From Gammaproteobacteria bacterium (GTDB lineage: Bacteria > Pseudomonadota > Gammaproteobacteria > JAJDOJ01): a stretch of DNA of 12,249 nt. The stretch's first letter is position 1. Each line of letters opens with the position of its first letter. A model generated the notes under the pieces. It did not search any database. It saw nothing but the letters and a program-made list of their open reading frames with translations, and was not told the DNA's origin. The translations under genes were made by a program, and so were the position numbers. Location: the NCBI GenBank assembly GCA_027030565.1, contig JALVEU010000145.1, forward strand, positions 1 through 12,249, given 5' to 3'. This document shows positions 1-6,631 of the stretch, piece by piece.

Positions 1-1553
1 CCGGCCGGCAGCGTGGGTCGGCCCTCCGAGAACCGCTGGACGGCGAGCAGCACCTGAATCTGGGTCGGGCTGGTGATGCTCGTACCGTGGCCTGCAGCCT
101 CCGTCTGGAAGCGGGCCTGCGGGATGGCGCTGTGCAGGGCGTCGCGATCACGGAAGAAGCTCTCCCCATGGTCGGAGAGCAGGACCACCACCGCGTCGTC
201 GAGAAACCCGCAACGGGATAGCCCCTCGTAGATCCGCCCGAACTGTTGGTCTGCCATGTGCACCATGGTCAGGTACAGGTAGTAGTACGGGTTGGAGCGG
301 TCCAGCTTGTCGAGGTGGGCGGGGAGATCGGTACTCCCGCGATTGACGAAGGGGAAGTGGGGCAGTGTGAGGTGGACCGCCAGCAGGGTCGGTCGATGCG
401 GGTCGGCGCAGGCGGTGCGCAACACCGCATCGGCGAACAGCTCGGGCCGGTAGGTCTTGTACTGCCCCCGGTTGAGATAGACGAACGGAAACAGGTACCG
501 GGCCCAGCCGTTGCTGCTGAACAGATTGACCACGGGTTGATCGCTGATGCCCGAGAGCAGGATGTCGGCGACCCCGATCCGGGGACCGATGGCCCGTTCG
601 AAGCCGTAGGACTCGTCGATGTTGTTGAACCGTCGCTCGTCCATGGCGTAGAGGGTGCGATAACCTCGGGCGCGGAGGGTCTCCACCAACGCCAACCGCT
701 TGTCGAACTGTGCCGGGCTGGTCAGATTGAAACGCAGCCCGTTCTCCTTGGGATACTTGCCGGAGAGCACCGAGACCCAGGCGGCATGGGTCCGCCCCAT
801 GGGGGTGACGGCCCGGGTGTAGCGACGAAAGCCCTCCAGCACGCGGTCCAGCTCCGGTGTGATGCTGGGCTCGAAGCCGTTGACGCCCAATGTGTCGGGG
901 CGCAGGGCGTCGATTCCGAGAATGAGCACATTGGGGGGCTCCCCTGGCCAGCTGCGATGGGTGAGGTCCGGCGGGCGTGGCCAGAAGAAGCCGCCTGCGA
1001 GCACCACCAGCAGCAAGGGGAGCACGACCCCCAGACCCCGCCGGTGCCCGGTGGACCAGGTCTGCCACAGGCCGCCCAACGCAGCCGCCAAGAACAAGGC
1101 CGAGGCAGGTGCCAGTACCATGGGAGAGGCCGGCAGCCCATGGCGGAACCAGCCGAACAGCGAGGCGGGATAGAAGCGGCTGTTGAGGCCCAGAAGGATG
1201 AGCTCCAGGAAGCAGGTGGTCAGCACGAGCGCAAGGGCGCGTCGTCGCGCACTGCCCATTGCGCGTGCCAGCGGCATGGCGGCGAGCGCCGCCAGCGCCG
1301 CTTTCAGCCAGAGGAGGAGCGCCAGGCTCGCCGCAAACCAGGCGATGTCCCGCAGCACCGCGGGCGTGCCGAGGGCCCTGTGCAGGTAGACCTGGAAATC
1401 GGGGCTGCCGCGCAGCTCGTGCAGCAGGTCGGTGTTGGCCACGAACCAGCCGTAACCGGCCAGGATCGCCAACTGCAGGAGGAAGGCCAGGCCCAGGGCG
1501 GGCCGGGCGGTGATCTCCTGCTCGCCACCTGTGTCACGGTCCCCTTTGCGCAT
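1..1553 (-). CDS. Inner-membrane sulfatase-fold phospho-transferase-like enzyme (3' end outside window)
   Basis: The visible 517 residues carry about five hydrophobic segments (roughly 18-40, 62-88, 97-112, 130-150 and 165-185), then a periplasmic alkaline-phosphatase/sulfatase domain. Metal and catalytic motifs seen: NVLILGIDALRPD (208-220, Asp215), PMGRTHAAWVSVLSGKYP with Thr255, SDHGE (Asp461/His462) and GHGTS (His489). Thr255 lies exactly ten residues before the Gly of the SGKYP motif, where true sulfatases have Cys or Ser in CxPSR; the following P-S-R is absent. Thr nucleophiles are known in phosphoethanolamine transferases (EptA, PptA) and LtaS. The start at 1553 is chosen because AAGAGG sits six bases upstream; an in-frame ATG six bases earlier would leave no spacing. 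The start lies inside the end of the upstream membrane-protein gene (20-bp overlap), implying coupling. Because it ends a pilin block, a pilin phospho-modification role like Neisseria PptA is possible, but an LPS or lipid substrate is equally open. The left edge cuts off the C-terminus. Confidence 0.85.
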   Translation of the reverse strand, partial: MRKGDRDTGGEQEITARPALGLAFLLQLAILAGYGWFVANTDLLHELRGSPDFQVYLHRALGTPAVLRDIAWFAASLALLLWLKAALAALAAMPLARAMGSARRRALALVLTTCFLELILLGLNSRFYPASLFGWFRHGLPASPMVLAPASALFLAAALGGLWQTWSTGHRRGLGVVLPLLLVVLAGGFFWPRPPDLTHRSWPGEPPNVLILGIDALRPDTLGVNGFEPSITPELDRVLEGFRRYTRAVTPMGRTHAAWVSVLSGKYPKENGLRFNLTSPAQFDKRLALVETLRARGYRTLYAMDERRFNNIDESYGFERAIGPRIGVADILLSGISDQPVVNLFSSNGWARYLFPFVYLNRGQYKTYRPELFADAVLRTACADPHRPTLLAVHLTLPHFPFVNRGSTDLPAHLDKLDRSNPYYYLYLTMVHMADQQFGRIYEGLSRCGFLDDAVVVLLSDHGESFFRDRDALHSAIPQARFQTEAAGHGTSITSPTQIQVLLAVQRFSEGRPTLPA

Positions 1554-3570
1554 TGGCATCCTCTTGCAACGTCCTGCGCAGATGTCGGAATTCCGCCTCC
1601 CAGTATCCCTGCTTGTGCAGCAGGAGGTGGTGCAGGTATCCCATTTCCAGGCGGGGTTTCTGGGCGCGTTGCCAGATCTGGTAACCCCGATCCAGCAGCT
1701 CCAGCCCCAGTGCAGGGAAACCGCGGCTGCCGAGCAGCGCCGCCTCGCTGAGGATGGCATCGGGGCGGGGCTCGGCCTCCACCGCCCGCCGGAAGTGCCG
1801 GGCTGCGCCCGGACCGTCGCCTTGTACCAGCGCCAGCAATCCACGCAGGTGGTGGATGTCCTGCTGCTCGCCCCCCGTGTCGAAAGCCGGGTTCGCGGCC
1901 GCGGCGTCCAGCATCCGGCTCAGGACGCCCGGATCCAGGCCGGAGCAGCCGCCTCCCGCAGCATAGGCCTGGATGGTCTGTTCCATCCAGCCGAACAGCA
2001 CGCCTTTCGCCACACGGTCGTGTTTCAGTGCATGGACGGCACGGTCGAGCGTCTGCGCATCCACGCCGCCGAGCCCGCAGCGCGCGCTGACCAGCGTGAG
2101 GGCGGCCTGGGTGCTGTTCGGGTTGCGCGCCAGCACGGCCTCCAGGCGGCGCGCCGCCCGGGCGTAGTCACCGAGGCGATTGTCGTAGATGGCGGCCTGG
2201 GTCTGGGCACGTGGGGAGTCGGGATTCATCAACGCCCAGAGCCGCACCTGCTCCACGGGTTTACCCCAGAGGTCCGCACGCAGCCAAGTGAATATGGCGA
2301 GTAGCCCGACCGCGCTGGCCGCCATGAGCATCTTGAGCCGGCGGTCCAGGGTGGGGACGCGCACCAGCCACAGCGACAGCGGCCAGAACAGGAGCAGCGC
2401 AGGGGTGTAATTGCGGTGCTCGAAGTAGAGCTCCAGGGGGATGACCGTGGACTCGAGCAGGTGCCCCGCCAGGAAGAAGGCCAAGGCGAACGCCAGCACG
2501 GGAGCGCGACGGCGGAGTCGGACGATCCCCGCCACCAGGGCGAGTAGTGCGATCACGGCCGGCAGCGTGGTCCACGGCTGGAGGAGCGAGGTGGACACCG
2601 GATATGCATCGTTGAACAGCCCGTGGGTGAAGGGGCGGGGCAGGAAGAGCAGCCGCAGATAGTCCCAGAGGATGCGGCTCTCGGTGAGGAGGCGCTCCTG
2701 GATCGTGAACGGCCGGATGTCGGCGGCCACGTGTTGCGCGCTGGGGATGCGGCTCACCAGGTAGCCCAGCAGCAGCGCCGAGGGCAGCCACAGGAACAGC
2801 CCGCGCCACATGGCCCAGGCCCGGGTACGCGGCTGCCCCAGGGCAGGGGTCAGGACGATCGTCTCCAAAAGCAGGGTGAGCAGTGGGAGCAGGGCGCCGT
2901 TGCCCTTGGACAGCACACCGAACAGCGTACCTCCGCCGACACCCAGGGACATGAGCAGCAATGCCTTGCGGGGCTCGACCCCGAGCCGTTCCCGGCCGCA
3001 AACGTACAAGAGCAGGCCCGAGAGCGTCCACGTGGCCACCAGCATGGCCTGGCGCTGGACCACGTAGAGCACCGTGGACACCCATAGGGGATGGAGCACC
3101 CACAGGGCCGTAGCGAGTACCGCGGCCCAGAACGCAGGCGTCCTGGCTAGCCCTCGCAACCGATTCAGGCGCCACAGGACCCAGAGCAGCAGCAGGCCAT
3201 TGATGGCATGCAGGAGCGCATTGGTGTACTTGAACCGTGCCGGGTCTGCAGGCCAGTCGTTGGCATCGATCAGGAAGCTGAGCAGTGCCAGCGGGCGCCC
3301 CGTGGGATCGGCGGTGCCCGAGGTGATGTAGCGCCAGAAGGCGTCCCAGTTGTCGATGCGGCCGAAGTTCCCCAGGGCGGGCAGGTTCGCCCAGTCGTCG
3401 AACATGAACGGCCCAGACAAGCCGCCCTGATACACCAACACTGCGACGAGCGGGAGTGCCAGCACGGCGAGCGGCACGACCAGCCGCTGGAGGCCGACGC
3501 GGATCGGGGCCGTGTGGAGTGTCCGGCCGACCGTGCCCCCCATCGACGCGGATCCGCGCGGGCTAGGCAC
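1534..3570 (-). CDS. Polytopic GT-C-like membrane glycosyltransferase with TPR-like C-terminus (candidate pilin glycosyltransferase)
   Basis: A 678-residue protein. After an N-terminal membrane helix (about 28-48) comes GPFMFDDWANL (53-63), whose acidic pair sits in the first periplasmic loop as in GT-C enzymes. Further motifs are HPLWVSTVLYVVQRQ (160-174) and EHRNYTPALLL (384-394). These resemble the HP..T.AV.Y..QR and E.R.YLPS blocks of TMTC-like O-glycosyltransferases and bacterial membrane-TPR proteins. About nine to ten hydrophobic helices extend to residue 430. The remaining 250 residues are soluble and helical with degenerate TPR units (for example around 464-483 and 573-600). The GTG at 3570 gives the longest form; an ATG at codon 10 (3543) is a real alternative, and neither has a strong ribosome site. 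It follows the pilin genes at 104 bp and overlaps the sulfatase-fold gene. Known pilin glycosyltransferases (TfpO/PilO, TfpW) are also polytopic and pilin-linked, so a pilin glycosylation role is inferred, not shown. A polysaccharide role is the main alternative. Confidence 0.8.
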   Translation of the reverse strand: MPSPRGSASMGGTVGRTLHTAPIRVGLQRLVVPLAVLALPLVAVLVYQGGLSGPFMFDDWANLPALGNFGRIDNWDAFWRYITSGTADPTGRPLALLSFLIDANDWPADPARFKYTNALLHAINGLLLLWVLWRLNRLRGLARTPAFWAAVLATALWVLHPLWVSTVLYVVQRQAMLVATWTLSGLLLYVCGRERLGVEPRKALLLMSLGVGGGTLFGVLSKGNGALLPLLTLLLETIVLTPALGQPRTRAWAMWRGLFLWLPSALLLGYLVSRIPSAQHVAADIRPFTIQERLLTESRILWDYLRLLFLPRPFTHGLFNDAYPVSTSLLQPWTTLPAVIALLALVAGIVRLRRRAPVLAFALAFFLAGHLLESTVIPLELYFEHRNYTPALLLFWPLSLWLVRVPTLDRRLKMLMAASAVGLLAIFTWLRADLWGKPVEQVRLWALMNPDSPRAQTQAAIYDNRLGDYARAARRLEAVLARNPNSTQAALTLVSARCGLGGVDAQTLDRAVHALKHDRVAKGVLFGWMEQTIQAYAAGGGCSGLDPGVLSRMLDAAAANPAFDTGGEQQDIHHLRGLLALVQGDGPGAARHFRRAVEAEPRPDAILSEAALLGSRGFPALGLELLDRGYQIWQRAQKPRLEMGYLHHLLLHKQGYWEAEFRHLRRTLQEDANAQRGP

Positions 3571-3598
3571 GCAGGATCCAGCACATGCCGAGGACGGG

Positions 3599-3615
3599 CC
3601 GGAGACCGTCTCCGG
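3599..3615. repeat. Perfect inverted repeat between second pilin and membrane glycosyltransferase
   Basis: CCGGAGA-CCG-TCTCCGG forms a seven-base-pair GC-rich stem. It lies 60-76 bases after the stop codon of the second pilin and 29 bases before the GTG of the membrane protein. No T-tract follows on the minus strand, so it is not a classical terminator. It could protect the 3' end of an abundant pilin transcript or reduce read-through into the modification genes. Confidence 0.45.
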
Positions 3616-3674
3616 AGCACCCCGATCGGTCCGGTTGCGATGGATGCATCACGAGAGCCGGAGTATGCTGCATG

Positions 3675-4097
<423 letters not shown>

Positions 4098-4143
4098 GGT
4101 CTTCTCCTCTTCGGGGCGTCCCTACAGGTCGCTATGGAAGAGC

Positions 4144-4162
4144 AAGCACGTCCCGTGCCAAA
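4144..4162 (-). promoter_or_regulatory. Sigma-54 (-24/-12) promoter of the second pilin
   Basis: On the minus strand TTTGGCACG-GGAC-GTGCTT matches the RpoN consensus TTGGCACG-N4-TTGC(A/T), with the GG (4159-4158) and GC (4147-4146) exactly ten bases apart. Only the first T of TTGC differs. Transcription would start near 4134, giving a leader of about 37 bases before the ATG at 4097. A sigma-54 promoter fits PilR-dependent pilin expression. Confidence 0.8.
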
Positions 4163-4191
4163 CCAGGCCGCACCGCCGAGGTGATGATGGG

Positions 4192-4220
4192 CAAGAGAAA
4201 GCCCGCCACGAGGGCGGGCT
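4192..4220 (-). terminator. Rho-independent terminator after the first pilin
   Basis: Read on the minus strand, AGCCCGCC-CTCGT-GGCGGGCT forms a perfect eight-base-pair stem with a five-base loop, followed directly by TTCTCTT. It lies about 50 bases beyond the TAA of the pilin at 4273-4707 and upstream of the sigma-54 promoter of the next pilin, so it separates the two pilin transcripts. Confidence 0.8.
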
Positions 4221-4235
4221 CTCCGGGCCAGCGTG

Positions 4236-4258
4236 GCACCGTGTCTGGGACACGGTGC
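4236..4258. promoter_or_regulatory. Palindrome of two GTGTC boxes upstream of the second pilin promoter
   Basis: GCACCGTGTC-TGG-GACACGGTGC is a perfect ten-base inverted repeat. Each arm contains GTGTC, matching the (C/G)TGTC element described for PilR binding at the Pseudomonas pilA promoter. It is centred about 113 bases upstream of the inferred start near 4134, within the range where PilR binds in Pseudomonas. It also lies in the 3' untranslated region of the first pilin, so an RNA hairpin protecting that transcript is the alternative. Confidence 0.5.
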
Positions 4259-4272
4259 GCGATGCACAGGCC

Positions 4273-4707
4273 TTAGCTGCGGCAGGCGCTGGGCAGGTAC
4301 TTGTTGTCCAGACTGCTGCCCTTGCACACCCACTTGATACTGCCGGTCTCCGTCTTGGGGGAGAGCTGCAGCTTGCCGGAAGCCACCTTGGCGTTCACCT
4401 CGTTGCCCAGGTCGGCCTCGATCAGCCCGTTGCTGACGGTGACGGCCGAGACGTACTTGCCCGTGATGCTGCCAGCCGACGCGAGACCGGCCGCAGAGTT
4501 GTTGCTGGGCATGGAGCCATAGTTGGTGTAGTACTCGGCCACCGCGGTCTTGGCACCGTCGGCCAGGGACATGGCCTCGGAGACCTGCGAGCGGATGGTG
4601 TAGTCCTGATACGCCGGGATGGCGATGGCGGCCAGGATGCCGATGATGGCCACCACGATCATCAACTCGATGAGGGTGAAGCCCTGCTGTGCACGTTTCA
4701 TAGTCAT
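4273..4707 (-). CDS. pilA: Type IV major pilin (form ending in Ser)
   Basis: A 144-residue prepilin with leader MTMKRAQQG and mature N-terminus FTLIELMIVVAIIGILAAIAIP, the PilD cleavage and methylation signal with Glu5. The C-terminal disulfide loop is formed by Cys128 and Cys142 and the chain ends ACRS. A Ser right after the disulfide loop is the site used by TfpO-type pilin glycosyltransferases in Pseudomonas and Acinetobacter, so this Ser144 is a candidate modified residue. GGAGG lies six bases before the ATG at 4707, which decides against longer reading-frame starts upstream and the internal ATG two codons later. A consensus sigma-54 promoter about 95 bases upstream and an array of PilR-type boxes behind it mark this as the main PilR-controlled pilin. 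A strong terminator follows. Role: structural subunit of a pilus for adhesion, twitching or DNA uptake. Confidence 0.96.
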   Translation of the reverse strand: MTMKRAQQGFTLIELMIVVAIIGILAAIAIPAYQDYTIRSQVSEAMSLADGAKTAVAEYYTNYGSMPSNNSAAGLASAGSITGKYVSAVTVSNGLIEADLGNEVNAKVASGKLQLSPKTETGSIKWVCKGSSLDNKYLPSACRS

Positions 4708-4787
4708 ATCGGTCCTCCAGGATCGAACACATGGGTTGAAGACGACGGAAGCACGATGTCTATTTCGTGTTCCTGCCACGTGAGATT

Positions 4788-4805
4788 AAGCAACTCACGT
4801 GCCAA
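4788..4805 (-). promoter_or_regulatory. Sigma-54 (-24/-12) promoter of the first pilin
   Basis: On the minus strand TTGGCACG-TGAG-TTGCTT is a full match to the RpoN consensus, with GG (4803-4802) and GC (4791-4790) ten bases apart. Transcription should start near 4778, leaving a leader of about 70 bases before the ATG at 4707. An eight-base inverted repeat (CACGTGAG, nine bases, CTCACGTG; 4777-4801) overlaps it and is probably a by-product of the promoter sequence. Confidence 0.9.
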
Positions 4806-4827
4806 CCCGCTCTGCGGGGTTTCGGGT

Positions 4828-4857
4828 GACCAACGGCATGTCTTTGGAGACCAACGG
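4828..4857. repeat. Nine-base direct repeat, two helical turns apart, between promoter and PilR boxes
   Basis: GACCAACGG occurs at 4828-4836 and again at 4849-4857, a 21-bp step that places both on the same face of the helix. The pair lies about 50 to 80 bases upstream of the inferred pilin transcription start, between the sigma-54 promoter and the PilR-type array, where bending proteins often act. No known binding consensus is recognised. Confidence 0.35.
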
Positions 4858-4881
4858 AAAAACCGCCATGGAACGATCCTA

Positions 4882-4900
4882 CCTCGTCTCCGCGACGAGG
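4882..4900. repeat. Small hairpin next to the PilR-type array
   Basis: CCTCGTC-TCCGC-GACGAGG is a perfect seven-base-pair stem with a five-base loop. It has no T-tract on either side, so it is not an evident terminator. Its position right next to the phased boxes suggests a protein site or chance. Confidence 0.3.
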
Positions 4901-4910
4901 ATTTGGGGCC

Positions 4911-4957
4911 GTGTCAGGATGTGACAAATTCTGTCCGGAGGTGTCGATCTCTGACAG
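4911..4957. promoter_or_regulatory. Five PilR-type (G/C)TG(T/A)C boxes at exact 10-bp spacing
   Basis: GTGTC starts at 4911, GTGAC at 4921, CTGTC at 4931, GTGTC at 4941 and CTGAC at 4951. Each box begins exactly ten bases after the last, so all lie on one helical face. The literature description of PilR sites at Pseudomonas pilA is tandem copies of N4-6 followed by (C/G)TGTC, which this matches closely. The array sits about 130 to 180 bases upstream of the inferred start near 4778, suitable for a sigma-54 activator acting by looping. Confidence 0.65.
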
Positions 4958-4985
4958 TCACCCCTCGGGCTGGTCCATCACGAGG

Positions 4986-5070
4986 TCGATGCAAGCCGGG
5001 TAAACGAAGGGCGCTCGGCCCCGGTGAGCCGTTTTGTGCCCGCTGCGCTTCGCTTAGCGGGCCTACGGGG
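4986..5070. repeat. Intergenic repeat, copy 1
   Basis: An 85-bp unit starting TCGATGCAAGCCGG and ending AGCGGGCCTACGGGG. It contains an internal stem GCCCGCT/AGCGGGC. A second copy begins 107 bases further on. The two are identical over GCCGTTTTGTGCCCGCTGCG and over the last 15 bases; copy 1 has five extra bases in the hairpin loop. The GTAGG-palindrome with an AAGCG(C/A)AGCG loop on the minus strand resembles interspersed palindromic elements common between genes of gammaproteobacteria. Confidence 0.7.
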
Positions 5071-5092
5071 TTTGGCAGACCTGGGGGATGTG

Positions 5093-5174
5093 TCGGATGC
5101 AGGCCGGTTAAATGGAGTGCGCCCGGCGTCCGGTGTGCCGTTTTGTGCCCGCTGCGCTTAGCGGGCCTACGGGG
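5093..5174. repeat. Intergenic repeat, copy 2
   Basis: An 82-bp unit starting TCGGATGCAGGCCGG and ending AGCGGGCCTACGGGG, in the same direction as copy 1. Its stem GCCCGCT/AGCGGGC has a six-base loop GCGCTT. The left part has diverged from copy 1 while the hairpin half is conserved, which suggests that the hairpin is the functional or mobile part. Confidence 0.7.
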
Positions 5175-5269
5175 ACTAGGAGATGATGTTCCTCCGGGGC
5201 CCCCGCGTGCCGGGTCGCTTGGGTCACCGGGATCTACGGATGGTCCATTGCCGCGGGGCGCGTGTGGAC

Positions 5270-6631
5270 TTATTCGATCCCCAGCTTCTGCAGGCGGTAG
5301 CGCAGCTGGCGCAGGGTGAGCCCCAGCTTCTCGGCTGCACGTGTACGGTTCCAGCGCGTCGCCTCCAGTGCCTCGAGGATCATGGCGCGCTGCTGTTCGG
5401 CGAGTTGATGCTCCAGGGGGGCGTGCACCCGCGCCCCCGGTGGCTCCTGCGGGGCGGACGCCGGCCGGGTGCCGTTGCGGCGTGCCGGGAGCCGGATGTC
5501 CTCCGCCTGGATGATATCACCCTCGCAGAGGGTGGCCGCGCGCTCGAGCAGGTTCTCCAGCTCGCGTACATTGCCGGGGAAGCGGTAGGCCTCCAGCTTC
5601 TCCAGGGCGCCCGGTGAGAGGCGCTTGGGTGGTTCGCCCCAGGTGGCGGCGAGCCGCTGGAGGATGTGTTCGGCCAGGATGGGCAGGTCGCCGGGCCGCT
5701 GGCGCAGCGGTGGTACCTCGAGCTCGATGACGTTGATGCGGAAATACAGGTCGTGCCGGAACCTGCCGGCCTCCACTTCGGCCTGGAGATCCTTGTGGGT
5801 GGCCGTGAGGATGCGCACGTCCACGGCCGCCTCCTCGTGGGCCCCCACCGGCTTGACGGCCCGCTCCTGGATGGCGCGCAGGAGCTTGACCTGCATGTGC
5901 AGGGGGAGTTCGGCGATCTCGTCGAGAAACAGGGTGCCCCCGTGCGCCGCGCGGAACAGGCCGGGCTTGTCGCTCACGGCCCCGGTGAAGGCCCCTTTGA
6001 CGTGGCCGAAGAATTCGCTCTCCATCAGCTCGGTGGGGATCGCACCGCAGTTGACGGCCACGAACGGGGCACTGGCCCGGGGTCCCTGGGCGTGGATCTG
6101 CCGGGCCACCAGCTCCTTGCCCGTGCCCGACTCGCCGTGAATGTGGACGGGGGCCTGGCTGCGGGCCACCTTGCGAATGGCCTGCTTGAGGCTCTGCATG
6201 GGCGGCGAGCTCCCCAGCAGTGGGGGGGCGACCGCCTGACGGGCCTGGGTGTCGGTGGCCGCCGGCGCTTCGGAGGCGCGCAGGGCGCTGCGCACCAGTT
6301 CGCGCAGGGTGCCGAGATCGACCGGCTTGGAGACGAAGTCGAAGGCGCCTGCCTTGAGTGCCTGGATGGCGGTCTCCATGCTGCCATAGGCGGTGATGAC
6401 GGCCACCGGGGTCTGGGGATGGTCGCGCTGGATGTCCCGCACCAGTTCCAGTCCGGTGCCGTCGGGCAGGCGCATGTCTGTGAGGCAGAGCCCATAACGA
6501 CCGCCTCGGAGTCGCTCGCGCGCCGAGCGCAGGTCGGCGGCGCTGTCGGTCTCCAGTCCCATCCGTCCGAGCGTGATTTCCAGGAGTTCGCGGATGTCGG
6601 GCTCGTCGTCGACGATGAGGACGCGTTTCAA
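5270..6631 (-). CDS. pilR: PilR-like sigma-54-dependent response regulator
   Basis: A 453-residue NtrC-family activator, close to the usual PilR length. Receiver domain: acidic pair Asp8/Asp9, phospho-acceptor Asp52 (LTDMRLPDG), Thr80 and Lys102 (SKPVD). AAA+ domain: Walker A GESGTGKE (166-173), sigma-54 contact loop GAFTGA (213-218), Walker B GGTLFLDE (231-238), and an RFRHDLYFRINV block. The C-terminal Fis-type helix-turn-helix covers about 427-453 (WNRTRAAEKLGLTLRQLRYR), a PilR-type ending. The start is a TTG at 6631, directly before the conserved KRVLIVDDE; no ATG or GTG lies close upstream in frame and no strong ribosome site is seen. It stands on the same strand as two pilins whose promoters are sigma-54 type, which supports the name. 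The usual partner kinase gene pilS is not next to it: upstream lies a divergent hemerythrin gene. Confidence 0.92.
   Translation of the reverse strand: MKRVLIVDDEPDIRELLEITLGRMGLETDSAADLRSARERLRGGRYGLCLTDMRLPDGTGLELVRDIQRDHPQTPVAVITAYGSMETAIQALKAGAFDFVSKPVDLGTLRELVRSALRASEAPAATDTQARQAVAPPLLGSSPPMQSLKQAIRKVARSQAPVHIHGESGTGKELVARQIHAQGPRASAPFVAVNCGAIPTELMESEFFGHVKGAFTGAVSDKPGLFRAAHGGTLFLDEIAELPLHMQVKLLRAIQERAVKPVGAHEEAAVDVRILTATHKDLQAEVEAGRFRHDLYFRINVIELEVPPLRQRPGDLPILAEHILQRLAATWGEPPKRLSPGALEKLEAYRFPGNVRELENLLERAATLCEGDIIQAEDIRLPARRNGTRPASAPQEPPGARVHAPLEHQLAEQQRAMILEALEATRWNRTRAAEKLGLTLRQLRYRLQKLGIE

Larger units (their letters stand above)
4708..5269. other. 562-bp intergenic region between pilR and the first pilin
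   Basis: No credible coding frame is seen here. From the pilin side it holds the leader, the sigma-54 promoter, a 9-bp direct repeat, a small hairpin, the PilR-type box array, and the two 82-85 bp repeats. The last 95 bases before the pilR stop codon hold nothing recognisable, and no clear terminator for pilR is visible there unless the repeat hairpins serve as one. Confidence 0.7.

Noticed and set aside
148..1068. A 306-codon minus-strand frame
   Set aside because: It is a shifted frame of the sulfatase-fold gene, rich in Arg, Pro and Ala and without motifs. The true frame stays open to the left edge.
246..1751. A 501-codon open frame on the plus strand
   Set aside because: It is antisense to the sulfatase-fold gene, whose frame shows NVLILGIDALRPD, SDHGE and GHGTS. 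The plus-strand translation is low-complexity Gln/Gly/Arg-rich, as expected of a GC-rich shadow.
4777..4801. Inverted repeat CACGTGAG-N9-CTCACGTG considered as an operator
   Set aside because: One arm and the spacer coincide with a full consensus sigma-54 promoter, which explains the sequence better. A regulator site overlapping the promoter is not excluded.
4804..4823. AACCCGC-TCT-GCGGGGTT hairpin followed by TTT, considered as a plus-strand terminator
   Set aside because: The stem needs a bulged G, and no plus-strand gene lies upstream that would need a terminator here.
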